Positions 18,246-25,760 are shown, numbered from the stretch's first letter. The stretch is DNA of 64,000 nucleotides from Longimicrobiales bacterium (GCA_951813395.1 OX638356.1:3174501-3238500); one strand, 5' to 3'. The notes: generated from the letters alone by a model not told the origin. Numbers and translations: made by a program.

Positions 18246-19487
18246 TCAGCGCTCGATCGGGTAGACCTTGATCAGAGTATCGTCAAAGGCGCCTTTCGCC
18301 TGGACGAGTACCCGGTCCTCCGAGATATCCAGAACGTTCAGGCTCGCGGGCATCGAGATCCGCTTCTGCCGTTCCCACGCCTCGCTGAAACCGACCCAGA
18401 CCACCTGGTCCTGAAGCGGGTCAGGGTACTCCCGGATCCAAAGAAGGCCGTCGGCACCGCCCTTCAAAGCGGAAAAACCGGGAAGGGTGGGGTGCGCCGG
18501 CAGGTCCTCAAGCAGGCGAAGGCGGAACTCCGTGATCAGCACGACGAAGTTCTTTCCCCCGAGGACTAGCTGGCCCGGCTCTTTACTCTCAAGGTGCGCC
18601 CGTGTGGAATCTCTGGCGAACTGCACCCAAGCTGCCTCCGCGCTCTCCAAGGGCTGCTCGAATGATACTTCCACGGCGGTCCCGGTCTCGTCGTGGCGCG
18701 TGATCGTGATCGAGTCGGTCGTCGCCAAGTAGGCGTAGCGGTCGGTGACGGCAGCGACCGCAGTTCGTCCGAAGATCACGGGTAGCCCGCCGTGCGTTCG
18801 CCCGCCGGCATCGTCAACCTCACTCCCCGCCCACTGTTCTTCACCGGGACGGGTGCCCTCGAAGACGACCTCCCCGTCAGAAAGACGAACGATCTCATAT
18901 TCCACCGGCTGCCGGATCTCCATCGGCCCGTCAGCCCCGTCGGCCGGGAATCCCCGCACCGAGATTCTGAACAGCACGCTGTTTCCAAAGGCTCCAACGA
19001 TCCTGACCGTTTTCCCGCGCGGCCTGAACCCCGTCTCGCCGACGTACCCCCCGGAGGCGTCGAGTCGGGTTACTCGGGAGTGGTGTGCGTCCCAAGTGAT
19101 CAGTCCGTCCGCGTGGCGAGCGATCCCGGCCAGGCCCTTGTACTCGCCGGGGCCATCTCCTTTCCTGCCTTGCCGAGCAAGCAGTCGGCCCGCGGCATCC
19201 AGGATCAGGACCTCGTGTGACTGGACATCCGCGATCGCGATGCCGTCGCCGAAGAAGACCGCTCCGGAGACCCTGCCCAGCGGGAGAGACTCGTCCAATC
19301 CGACCACCAGGCTGGCTTCCGCCGCGATCCGAAACGACTCGTCACCAGGCCACGCGGAGAACAGGTCCGCGGTCCCCCCGTGACCCGTACCCCCCGGGTC
19401 CGATGCGTCGTCCAGGCAGGCGGCACAGAGCACCAGACAGGAAACCGCGACCATCGGTCTCGGGAGCGGTCTCCGCAGGATGTCCAT
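18246..19487 (-). CDS. 6-bladed beta-propeller lipoprotein, paralogue 1
   Basis: 413 residues from the ATG at 19487. The N-terminus is a lipoprotein signal (VAVSCLVLCAAC). Propeller hallmarks follow: VVGLDESLPLGRVSGAVFFG, HEVLILDAAGRLLARQGRKG with the GDGPGEY turn, and VIFGRTAVAAVTDRYAYLAT. It is closely related along its whole length to the proteins at 19812-21056 and 24264-25520, ending VYPIER. Unlike the propeller proteins at 12551 and 16070 it lacks the N-terminal CxxC. A decapitated thioredoxin-fold fragment lies directly upstream (stop 11 nt before this start). Function unknown; surface or periplasmic location is inferred from the lipobox. Confidence 0.85.
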   Translation of the reverse strand: MDILRRPLPRPMVAVSCLVLCAACLDDASDPGGTGHGGTADLFSAWPGDESFRIAAEASLVVGLDESLPLGRVSGAVFFGDGIAIADVQSHEVLILDAAGRLLARQGRKGDGPGEYKGLAGIARHADGLITWDAHHSRVTRLDASGGYVGETGFRPRGKTVRIVGAFGNSVLFRISVRGFPADGADGPMEIRQPVEYEIVRLSDGEVVFEGTRPGEEQWAGSEVDDAGGRTHGGLPVIFGRTAVAAVTDRYAYLATTDSITITRHDETGTAVEVSFEQPLESAEAAWVQFARDSTRAHLESKEPGQLVLGGKNFVVLITEFRLRLLEDLPAHPTLPGFSALKGGADGLLWIREYPDPLQDQVVWVGFSEAWERQKRISMPASLNVLDISEDRVLVQAKGAFDDTLIKVYPIER

Positions 19488-19498
19488 CACGGCCCGTT

Positions 19499-19803
19499 CT
19501 AGCGCGACCGTTCGATCAGTTCGAGGAGCTGTTCCTGGTTCGCGTATCCGACGTGCTCCCCGAACCGGAAAAAGAATGTCGGGGTTGCGGTGACCCCCAG
19601 TGCGACTCCGAGTCTCATGTCCTCCTCCAGCCTTCGTCCCGCTGCTTCGCCCCGGAGGCCGCGTTCGTACGAAACCAGGTCGTCCACGCGTGCCTTCTCG
19701 GCGAGCGTCTTCCAATCCCCGGTGTCCCGCCACTCCGACGACTCGAGGAGCAGCGAATGGAACTGTGGGAAGCGCCCCTGCTCCTCCGCGCAGATCGCTG
19801 ATC
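19499..19803 (-). pseudogene. Truncated DsbA-like thioredoxin-fold gene (C-terminal half only)
   Basis: The reading frame gives AICAEEQGRFPQFHSLLLES and continues to the stop as ATPTFFFRFGEHVGYANQEQ and LLELIERSR. It is homologous to residues ~128-227 of the intact oxidoreductase at 21066-21749 but starts abruptly at its AICAEE position. The CxxC active site, membrane anchor and start codon are absent; only an internal ATG at 19687 remains. The break lies 9 nt from the stop codon of the next propeller gene, marking a duplication junction. It probably makes no functional enzyme. Confidence 0.85.
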
Positions 19804-19811
19804 GTAGGTCC

Positions 19812-21056
19812 TCACCGCTTGATCGGGTAGACCTCGATCAGGGTTTCGTCATGGGTGCCCTTCGCCTGGACGAGTACCCGGTCCTCCGAAATATCCAGAA
19901 CGTGCAGGTTCGCAGGCATCGTGATCCGCTTCTTCCGTTCCCACGCTTCGTTGAAACCGACCCAGGCGACTTGGTCCTGAAGCGGGTTGGGGTACTCCCG
20001 GATCCACAGAAGGCCGTCGGCGCCACCCTTCATATCGGAAAAACTGGGAAGGGTGGGGCGTGCCGGCAGGTCCTCAAGCAGGCGGAGGCGGAACTCCGTT
20101 ATGACCTCAATGAAGTTCCTTCCGCCGACGACCAGCGGGGCCGGCTTTGTACTCTCGAGGTTCGCCCGCAGGGTATCTCTGACGAACCGCACCCAAGCTT
20201 CCTCCACTCTCTCTCGGGGCTGCTCGAATGAGACTTCCACAGCGGTCCCGGCCTCGTCGTAGCGCGTGATGGTGATCGAGTCGGTCGTCGCCAAGTAGGC
20301 GTAGCGGTCGGTGACGGCAGCGACCGCAGTCCGTCCGAAGATCACAGGTGGCCCGCCGTGCTTGTACCCGCCAGCGCCGTCACTCTCCCTCGCCCCCCAC
20401 TTCTCTTCACCGGGAAGGGTGTCCACGAAGACGACCTCCCCGTCAGAAAGACGAGCGATCTCATAGGCCACCGGCAGCCGGATCTCCATCGGCCCGACGG
20501 CCCCGGCCCCCGGGAATCCCCGCTGCGAGATTTCGTGCACCACGCTGTTTCCGAAGGCGCCAAGGATGCGGCTCTCTTCCCGACCGAGCGGTCTGAGCTT
20601 CGTCCCGTCGACGTACCCCCCAAAGGCGTCCAGCAGGGTTATTCGGAAGTGGTATGCGTCCCAAGTGATCAGTCCGTCCGCGTGGCGAGCGATCCCGGCC
20701 AGATTCTTGTACTCGCCCGGACCCTCTCCATTCCTGCCTTGCCGAGAAACCAGCCGGCCTGCAGCATCCAGGATCAGGACTTCGTGTGACTGGTTGTCCA
20801 CGATTGCGATCCCGTCGCCGAAGAAGACCGCTCCGGAGACCCTGCCCAGCGGGAGAGACTCGTCCAATCCCACCACCAGGCTCGGTTCGGCAGCCATCCG
20901 CAACGACTCGTCACCAGGCCACGTGGAGAACATGTCCACGACCGTCGCGCGACCCGTGGCCCCCGGGTCCGATGCGTCGTCCAGGCAGGCGGCTAAGAGG
21001 ACCAGACAGGAAACGCCCAGCATCGGTTTCGCCAGCAGTCTACGTCGGGCGCCCAT
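19812..21056 (-). CDS. 6-bladed beta-propeller lipoprotein, paralogue 2
   Basis: 414 residues from the ATG at 21056 (a GTG one codon earlier is possible). The lipoprotein signal ends LLAAC. Same architecture as its two paralogues: VVGLDESLPLGRVSGAVFFG, LDAAGRLVSRQGRNGEGPGE, and VIFGRTAVAAVTDRYAYLAT, ending VYPIKR. It follows the intact DsbA-like oxidoreductase by 9 nt, and that follows the cysteine-rich peptide gene by 16 nt, so this is the only complete peptide-oxidoreductase-propeller unit in the window. It has no close-packed cysteines of its own after the lipid-modified one. Function unknown; a role in binding or presenting the peptide is speculative. Confidence 0.87.
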   Translation of the reverse strand: MGARRRLLAKPMLGVSCLVLLAACLDDASDPGATGRATVVDMFSTWPGDESLRMAAEPSLVVGLDESLPLGRVSGAVFFGDGIAIVDNQSHEVLILDAAGRLVSRQGRNGEGPGEYKNLAGIARHADGLITWDAYHFRITLLDAFGGYVDGTKLRPLGREESRILGAFGNSVVHEISQRGFPGAGAVGPMEIRLPVAYEIARLSDGEVVFVDTLPGEEKWGARESDGAGGYKHGGPPVIFGRTAVAAVTDRYAYLATTDSITITRYDEAGTAVEVSFEQPRERVEEAWVRFVRDTLRANLESTKPAPLVVGGRNFIEVITEFRLRLLEDLPARPTLPSFSDMKGGADGLLWIREYPNPLQDQVAWVGFNEAWERKKRITMPANLHVLDISEDRVLVQAKGTHDETLIEVYPIKR

Positions 21057-21065
21057 CACGGCCGT

Positions 21066-21749
21066 CTAGCGCGACTGTTCGATCAGTTCGAGGAGCTGTT
21101 CCTCGTTCGCGTACCCGACGTGCCCCCCAAACTGGTAAAAGAACGTCGGGGTTGAGGTTACCCCCAGTGCCTCTCCGAGCCGCATGTCTTCCTCCAGCCT
21201 TCGTCCCGCTGCTTCGCCCATCAGGCAGCTCTCGTACGAAGCCAGATCGGCCACGCCAGCGTTCTCGGCGAGCGTCTTCCAGTCCCCGACGTCCCGCCAC
21301 TCCGTCGACCCGTAGAGCAGCGAATGAAGCTGTTGGAAGCGTCCGTGCTCCTCTGCGCAGATCGCCGCGCGCGCGGCGTCTTCAGCCTTGGGGTGGATGG
21401 CCGTCAGCGGGTAGTGGCGGAATCCGATCGTGACGTCCGGATGGGATTCCATGACAGCCTCCAGGTGTGCGTGCGAATCTCGGCAGAACGGGCACTCGTA
21501 ATCCCCGAACTCGATGATCATCGCGGTGCTCGCATCGACCGTGTCCATGCGAGCGCTCGTTGCCGCCAGCGCCTGCCAGTGCTCCTCGACGAGCACTGAC
21601 AGGCGGTCCTGCGCGCGCCAAACGGTGAGGCGCGTTCGGAGCGGACCCTCGGGCAAGAACACGACGTAGCTGAGCACCGCCAAGAGCCCGAGGTTAAGGA
21701 GATGGCCGGACCAACTCGTTTCCTTCTTGTCCTTGTCCTTTTTGCCCAT
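21066..21749 (-). CDS. Membrane-anchored DsbA-family thiol oxidoreductase
   Basis: 227 residues from the ATG at 21749, chosen for AGGGGA upstream and because an earlier in-frame start would overlap the peptide gene completely. A charged start (MGKKDKDKKETSW) is followed by one membrane segment (HLLNLGLLAVLSYVVFLPEG), then a periplasmic thioredoxin fold with an inserted helical domain: IIEFGDYECPFCRDSHAHLE (CPFC at about residues 86-89) and GVTSTPTFFYQFGG with the cis-proline TP. This is the DsbA/Thioredoxin_4 class that oxidises or isomerises disulfides in exported proteins. The gene just upstream encodes a six-cysteine secreted peptide, the obvious candidate substrate. Partial copies lie at 19499-19803 and within 25530-25673. 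Confidence 0.88.
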   Translation of the reverse strand: MGKKDKDKKETSWSGHLLNLGLLAVLSYVVFLPEGPLRTRLTVWRAQDRLSVLVEEHWQALAATSARMDTVDASTAMIIEFGDYECPFCRDSHAHLEAVMESHPDVTIGFRHYPLTAIHPKAEDAARAAICAEEHGRFQQLHSLLYGSTEWRDVGDWKTLAENAGVADLASYESCLMGEAAGRRLEEDMRLGEALGVTSTPTFFYQFGGHVGYANEEQLLELIEQSR

Positions 21750-21765
21750 GTCCCCTGAATCGCGC

Positions 21766-21993
21766 TCAGCCGCAGCTATCGACTTCGACGCTTCCACTTC
21801 CGCAGCTGACCGAGCATGAACCCCCGCCGTCTCGGCACACTTCGATGTCACTCCCGTTGTTGCAGAACAAGCCGATATGCACCGGCGTCTCCCAGCAGTC
21901 CTGAGCAGGACTCTCGGCGGCGACGGGCATCGTAGCCAGCGCCATGACCACCGCCGTCATCAGGAGCTTCCTGATCGTCTTCACATCCAACAT
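21766..21993 (-). CDS. Small secreted six-cysteine peptide
   Basis: 75 residues behind a perfect AAGGAGG ribosome site. A signal peptide (KLLMTAVVMALATMPVAAES) is followed by a ~45-residue mature part with cysteines at 33, 44, 53, 60, 64 and 74: an even number fitting three disulfides. The tail is glycine/serine rich (CRDGGGSCSVSCGSGSVEVD). It matches no family I can name. Context resembles the Bacteroidota pairing of NVEALA-type small peptides with 6-bladed propeller lipoproteins, though no NVEALA motif is present. The DsbA-like gene starts 16 nt downstream and the propeller lipoprotein follows, suggesting the peptide is folded by the oxidoreductase. An IS3 element begins 40 nt upstream and may have separated it from its native promoter. 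Confidence 0.75.
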   Translation of the reverse strand: MLDVKTIRKLLMTAVVMALATMPVAAESPAQDCWETPVHIGLFCNNGSDIEVCRDGGGSCSVSCGSGSVEVDSCG

Positions 21994-22126
21994 CGCATGC
22001 CTCCTTGGAAAGTGTAGAACCCGCCCCCATGGGGTGGTCCTACTTCGTTGGACAGTTCGAGGGCAAAGTTAAGGTGGATTCCGACTGGGTTTGAGAGCCC
22101 TCGGGAAGCTTCGTTTCGTGAATCGT

Positions 22127-22171
22127 AAGCCCCGGTCGTCGGGAGGGGAACCCGACCGTCGACCGGGGCTT
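22127..22171 (-). terminator. Strong hairpin downstream of IS3 transposase
   Basis: Inverted repeat AAGCCCCGGTCG / CGACCGGGGCTT (12-bp perfect arms), with the inner TCGGG / CCCGA able to extend pairing. It sits 100 nt past the orfB stop, inside the element. It could terminate transposase transcription or shield it from outside transcription. There is no T-run. Confidence 0.45.
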
Positions 22172-22273
22172 GCTGGCGTTCGGGGAAGGCGCGCGGAGCC
22201 GGCGGATCGCATGCTGTGCCTCCGGCCCGCGGCCTCAGGGGTGCGCGCTCGGGTGCGACGCGACGCGGGTTGG

Positions 22274-23089
22274 TCATGCCGCCCTCGCGCCGTTGCGGTA
22301 GGTCTCGCCCGGCGTCCGTCCGCCCAGCGACGAGTGCGGGCGCACCTCGTTGTAGAAGTCGATCCACGAGCCGATGATCCGCTGGGGATCCAGCCCGTCG
22401 CGGAGCTCATGCAGGTACACCGCCTCGTACTTCAGCGAGCGCCACAGGCGTTCGATGAAGATGTTGTCGAGGAACCGGCCCCGGCCGTCCATCGAGAACG
22501 CCACACCTGCCTCCAGCACCCGGTCGGCGAACGCCGCGCTGGTGAACTGCGCGCCCTGGTCGGTGTTCGGGATCTCCGGAGTCGTCCGAATGAGCGCGTC
22601 GTCCAGGGCCCCGATGCAGAACGAGGCGTCCATCGTGTTGGACAGCCGCCAGGAGAGGACGTGCCGCGTCGCCCAGTCCATCACGGCCACAAGGTAGAAA
22701 AACCCTTGCGTCACAGGGATATAGGTGATGTCCGCGCACCACACGTGGTTCGCGCGGAGGATCTCGAGGCCGCGCAGCAGGTAGGGAAAGATGCGGTGCT
22801 CCGAGTTCGCCACGCTCGTGCGCGGGCGCCGGTACGTCGCCTCCATCCCCATGAGCCGCATGAGCCGCCGGATCCGGTGCCGGCCGGCCGTGGCACCCTC
22901 GCCGCGCAGATGCCGCATCATCTGCCGGCTCCCGTAGAACGGAAAGTCCATGTGAAGCTCGTCCATCCGCCGCATCAGGGCCAGGTTCTCCGCGCTCTCC
23001 CCCTTCGGCCGGTAGTAGAGCGACGACCGGCTCACGCCCAGCAGCACGCTCTGCCTCGACAGGCTCAGCGGTCCATCCGGCTCGATCAT
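22274..23089 (-). CDS. IS3-family transposase OrfB (DDE integrase domain)
   Basis: 271 residues from the first in-frame ATG, but probably made as an OrfAB fusion through -1 frameshifting at the T7 run (23131-23137), since the OrfB frame is open back to that run. HTH_21-type segment at the N-terminus (YGSRQMMRHLRGEGATAGRH), then the rve integrase core: D in HVWCADITYIPV, D in NTDQGAQFTS, and E in NIFIERLWRSLKYE about 35 residues later, giving an intact D,D35E triad. The closing motif YNEVRPHSSLGGRTPGE is typical of the family. It appears active. Confidence 0.95.
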   Translation of the reverse strand: MIEPDGPLSLSRQSVLLGVSRSSLYYRPKGESAENLALMRRMDELHMDFPFYGSRQMMRHLRGEGATAGRHRIRRLMRLMGMEATYRRPRTSVANSEHRIFPYLLRGLEILRANHVWCADITYIPVTQGFFYLVAVMDWATRHVLSWRLSNTMDASFCIGALDDALIRTTPEIPNTDQGAQFTSAAFADRVLEAGVAFSMDGRGRFLDNIFIERLWRSLKYEAVYLHELRDGLDPQRIIGSWIDFYNEVRPHSSLGGRTPGETYRNGARAA

Positions 23090-23109
23090 CCCGAAGCGCT
23101 CCGCCCGGC

Positions 23110-23397
23110 TCAGCGCTTCAACCCGCGCCGAAAAAAATCCCGCTCCACCGTCAGCTCTCCGATCTTCGCGTGCAGGTCGTGGATCTTCGCCTCATGCTCC
23201 TTGGCGAGCTTCCGACTTCCACCCTTGGCGAACACCTCCGGCACGGCGTCGAGCAGCTGTCGCTTCCACGCGCTCACCTGGTTCGGATGAAGCTCATGCC
23301 GCCCGGCGATCGCCTGCACGCTGTCGCGCTCCTGAAGCGCTTCCAGCGCCACACGCGCCTTGAACTCCGCTGTGAACCGTCTTCTCTTCCTGGCCAT
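23110..23397 (-). CDS. IS3-family transposase OrfA (helix-turn-helix)
   Basis: 95 residues: MARKRRRFTAEFKARVALEA, then HPNQVSAWKRQLLD, then a C-terminal leucine-zipper-like stretch (KEHEAKIHDLHAKIGELTVE). It binds the terminal repeats in this family. Near its end the codons GAT TTT TTT CGG contain a T7 run; slipping back by one joins it to OrfB in frame, the standard IS3 strategy. Confidence 0.93.
   Translation of the reverse strand: MARKRRRFTAEFKARVALEALQERDSVQAIAGRHELHPNQVSAWKRQLLDAVPEVFAKGGSRKLAKEHEAKIHDLHAKIGELTVERDFFRRGLKR
23131..23137 (-). other. Programmed -1 frameshift slippery site (T7)
   Basis: Seven consecutive T residues on the coding strand in the last dozen codons of orfA. A -1 slip gives a continuous OrfA-OrfB reading frame that runs through the OrfB ATG at 23089 without a stop. 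Confidence 0.7.
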
Positions 23398-23430
23398 CTC
23401 GGTGCCTCCTGTTCCATAATGGAATCCACC

Positions 23431-23649
23431 TTAACGACCTGTCCAAAAAACCGGGACCACCTCACCATTCGTGAGCGAAGCAACCAAGCTAACCATCGTG
23501 TCAACCCCGCGCTTCAAGGACTCCTGAGATGAGCCCGGTGGGGCATCGGCGGCGCATATCTTCAGGCCGGATTGAAACCAATTACGGATCGCTTCCGTAA
23601 TGTGTTGCCCTTCGGATCCCCCAAAAGGGTTGAAGGGCAGCACAATCAA
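23431..23649 (-). pseudogene. Unknown gene truncated by the IS3 element
   Basis: Starting at TTG 23649 (or GTG 23643) the frame reads IVLPFNPFGGSEGQHITEAI and then KICAADAPPGSSQESLKRGV. It enters the IS at 23460 and stops 10 codons later inside the terminal repeat. About 63 codons are native. Third positions are less GC-rich than in neighbouring genes, hinting at acquired DNA. No continuation is recognisable on the other side of the IS, near 22033. Family unknown. Confidence 0.4.
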
Positions 23650-24263
23650 ACGAGCCTACACACCGAAGGAGACGCGCGTGCCCAAGTTGGATCCACTCCA
23701 CGGAGGAACGGATGCCCGAACCCGGCGACAGGGGCACTGCCGGGGATCAGTCGCCGGTCCGGCTTCGCGGGTACATGGACGGCCCGGTATCGCGCGGGCC
23801 TCCATCCCCGTCGCCGGCTGCGCTTCGCGAGCCCCGATGAACGGGTTCACCGGAGCGCTCGCGGGGGTACTCCGCCGCCGCATTCGCGGCGACCGACGAC
23901 GGCACCCCGACACGCCGCCAACGAGCTTGTCGGACGCCTCTAATGAGGAGAAGGCAGCATACCCCCGGGCGGTGCGACCTGGTGACCGGACCGCGCCTCA
24001 ATATCGCCACTCCGGGCCGGGAGAAGGCCTTCGGCCCCCTCCGGGACGCTTTCAACGCCGAACACCGCTGGGCTCGCCCGGACGATCCGGCGCGGGCCAG
24101 GGTGCAGCAACCCAGCCACCGGGCCTACATCGAGGCGGCACGGCTGCGGGCCGGGCTCCGGCTCGAAGCATCCCCGCGCGACCTGATCCGGGACTACCTG
24201 CTCCAGCGTGTCGAGCACGGAACGGTGCGGAATCGTGCCGATGCGCGGAGGCATCGCGGGTCC
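23650..24263. other. Rearranged spacer without intact genes
   Basis: About 600 bp between the IS-truncated fragment and the 3' end of propeller paralogue 3. Short plus-strand open stretches with genome-like third positions appear and break off, including the fragment listed separately at 23943-24254. No promoter, tRNA or clear repeat is visible. Confidence 0.4.
23943..24254 (+). pseudogene. Fragment of an unknown plus-strand gene
   Basis: From the ATG at 23943 (inside TAATGAGG, overlapping the stop of an upstream open stretch) the frame reads DLVTGPRLNIATPGREKAFG and then YIEAARLRAGLRLEASPRDL and IRDYLLQRVEHG, with strongly GC third positions. It then runs into DNA that is the 3' end of propeller paralogue 3 on the opposite strand, so its natural end appears to have been replaced. 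Family not recognised. Confidence 0.3.
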
Positions 24264-25520
24264 TCACCGCTCGATCGGGTAGACCTCGATCAGAGTTTCG
24301 TCAAAGGCGCCCTTTGCGCGGACGAGTACCTGGTCCACCGAAATATCCAGAATATCCAGAATGCGCAGACTCGCGGGCATCGCGAGCCGCTTCTTCCGTT
24401 CCCACGCCTCGTTGAACCCGACCCAGGCCACCTGGTCCTGAAACGGGTCAGGGTACTCCCGGATCCACAGAAGGCCGTCGGCTCCGCCCTTCATGGCGGA
24501 AAAAGCGGGAAGGGTGGGGCGCGCCGGCAGGTCCTCGAGCAGGCCGAGGCGGAACTCCGTAATGTCCTCGACGAAGTTCCTTCCGCCGATGACTAGTTGG
24601 CCCGGCCCTCTACTCTCGAGCCGCGCCCGCATGGTATCTCTGACGAACCGCACCCAAGCTTCCTCCACACTCTCTCGGGGCTGCTCGAATGAGACTTCAA
24701 CGGCGGTCCCGGCCTCGTCGTAGCGCGTGATCGTGATCGAGTCGGTCGTCGCCAGGTAGGCGTAGCGGTCGGTGACGGCAGAGACCGCAGTCCGTCCGAA
24801 GATCACGGGTGGCCCGCCGTGCACGTACCCGCCGGTGCCGTCGCTCTCCCTCGCCGCCCACTTCTCTTCACCCGGACGGGTGTCCTCGAAGACGACCTCC
24901 CCGTCAGAAAGACGAGCGATTTCATAGGCCACCGGCTGCCGGGCCTCCACCGGCCCGACGGCCCCGACTCCCCGGAATCCCGACTGCCAGATTTCGTGCA
25001 GCACGCTGTTTCCGATGGCTCCAGCCATCTCGATCCTTACATAACCACGCGTTTTGAGCTTGGTCTCGCCGACGTACCTCCCAGAGGCGTCGAGTCGGGT
25101 TACTCGGAAGTGGTACGCGTCCCAAGTGATCAGTCCGTCCGCGTGGCGAGCGATTCCGGCCAGATACTTATACTCGCCGGGACCTTCTCCATTCCTGCCG
25201 TGCCGAGCAAGCAGCCGTCCGGCAGCATCCAGGATCAGGACTTCGTAAGCCTGGCCATCGGCGATAGCGATGCCGTCGCCGAAGAAGACCGCTCCGGAGA
25301 CCCAGCCCAGCGGGAGCGACTCGTCCAATCCCACCACCAGGCTTGGTTCCGAAGCGATCTGGAACGACTCGTCACCAGGCCATGGGGAGAACAGGTCCAC
25401 AACAGCCTCGCGACCTGCGGCCCCTGGGTCCGATGGCTCGCCCTGGCAAGCGGCGCAGAGCACCACGCAGGAAACGGCGAGCAGCGTTTTCGCCAGCGGT
25501 CTACGTAGGGCGTCCGTCAC
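24264..25520 (-). CDS. 6-bladed beta-propeller lipoprotein, paralogue 3
   Basis: 418 residues from a GTG start. The lipoprotein signal ends VLCAAC. Same layout as paralogues 1 and 2, ending VYPIER; the first propeller blocks are VVGLDESLPLGWVSGAVFFG and LDAAGRLLARHGRNGEGPGE. Near the end it reads RILDILDISVD, where a short in-frame duplication (ATATCCAGA repeated near 24342-24361 on the plus strand) has added residues absent from the paralogues. It sits 9 nt downstream of the chimeric hsp20/oxidoreductase ORF, and the nearest visible promoter is the duplicated sigma-54 promoter at 25736-25751. Expression may therefore differ from paralogue 2. Function unknown. Confidence 0.85.
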   Translation of the reverse strand: MTDALRRPLAKTLLAVSCVVLCAACQGEPSDPGAAGREAVVDLFSPWPGDESFQIASEPSLVVGLDESLPLGWVSGAVFFGDGIAIADGQAYEVLILDAAGRLLARHGRNGEGPGEYKYLAGIARHADGLITWDAYHFRVTRLDASGRYVGETKLKTRGYVRIEMAGAIGNSVLHEIWQSGFRGVGAVGPVEARQPVAYEIARLSDGEVVFEDTRPGEEKWAARESDGTGGYVHGGPPVIFGRTAVSAVTDRYAYLATTDSITITRYDEAGTAVEVSFEQPRESVEEAWVRFVRDTMRARLESRGPGQLVIGGRNFVEDITEFRLGLLEDLPARPTLPAFSAMKGGADGLLWIREYPDPFQDQVAWVGFNEAWERKKRLAMPASLRILDILDISVDQVLVRAKGAFDETLIEVYPIER

Positions 25521-25529
25521 GGCCGTCTT

Positions 25530-25673
25530 CTAGCGCGAACGTTCGATCAGTTCGAGGAGCTGTTCCTCGTTCGCGTACCCGACATGCCCCCCGAACAGGC
25601 GGTTCATGCGGTTGGCCAGGACATCGATGTCGTTCCAGGGGACGAAGCGGTTGGTGTGCTTGATCAGTGACAT
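25530..25673 (-). CDS. Chimeric ORF: hsp20 start fused to DsbA-like tail
   Basis: 47 residues. Residues 1-27 (MSLIKHTNRFVPWNDIDVLA then NRMNRLF) are identical to the start of Hsp20. Residues 28-47 (GGHVGYANEEQLLELIERSR) are the last 20 residues of the DsbA-like protein, in frame with its own stop. The junction falls at a phenylalanine codon present in both parents. The ribosome site and ATG of hsp20 are retained, so it should be translated; the product lacks both chaperone and redox domains. Its likely effect is to carry translation towards paralogue 3. Confidence 0.8.
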   Translation of the reverse strand: MSLIKHTNRFVPWNDIDVLANRMNRLFGGHVGYANEEQLLELIERSR

Positions 25674-25735
25674 TTGGCAGTCCTCGTTCTGATGGTTTTG
25701 ATGCGGTGCACCCTTGTGCAGCCGGTGCATGTCCG

Positions 25736-25751
25736 TGCATCGGTCGTGCCA
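25736..25751 (-). promoter_or_regulatory. Duplicated sigma-54 promoter
   Basis: Identical to the hsp20 promoter (TGGCACGACCGATGCA on the minus strand). It is oriented towards the chimeric ORF and propeller lipoprotein paralogue 3. Confidence 0.72.
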
Positions 25752-25760
25752 TGGGAGGAA

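Larger units (their letters stand above)
22034..23460 (-). mobile_element. IS3-family insertion sequence
   Basis: About 1.43 kb with imperfect terminal inverted repeats. Both ends start GTGGTCC and share TTGGACAG, then GTTAAGGTGGATTCC further in. Inside are orfA and orfB in the IS3 arrangement with a T7 slippery site. I could not find a matching short target duplication at the two edges, so the element may have recombined or the ends may be slightly off. It lies immediately upstream of the cysteine-rich peptide gene and truncates a gene on its right side. Confidence 0.88.

Noticed and set aside
22034-23460. Target-site duplication flanking the IS3 element
   Set aside because: The bases next to the two GTGGTCC ends (GGG on the left, CTC on the right) do not match as a direct repeat.
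23572-23943. Plus-strand open frame as an intact gene
   Set aside because: Pro/Arg/Thr-rich with no start-site support and crossing several frames; treated as debris.
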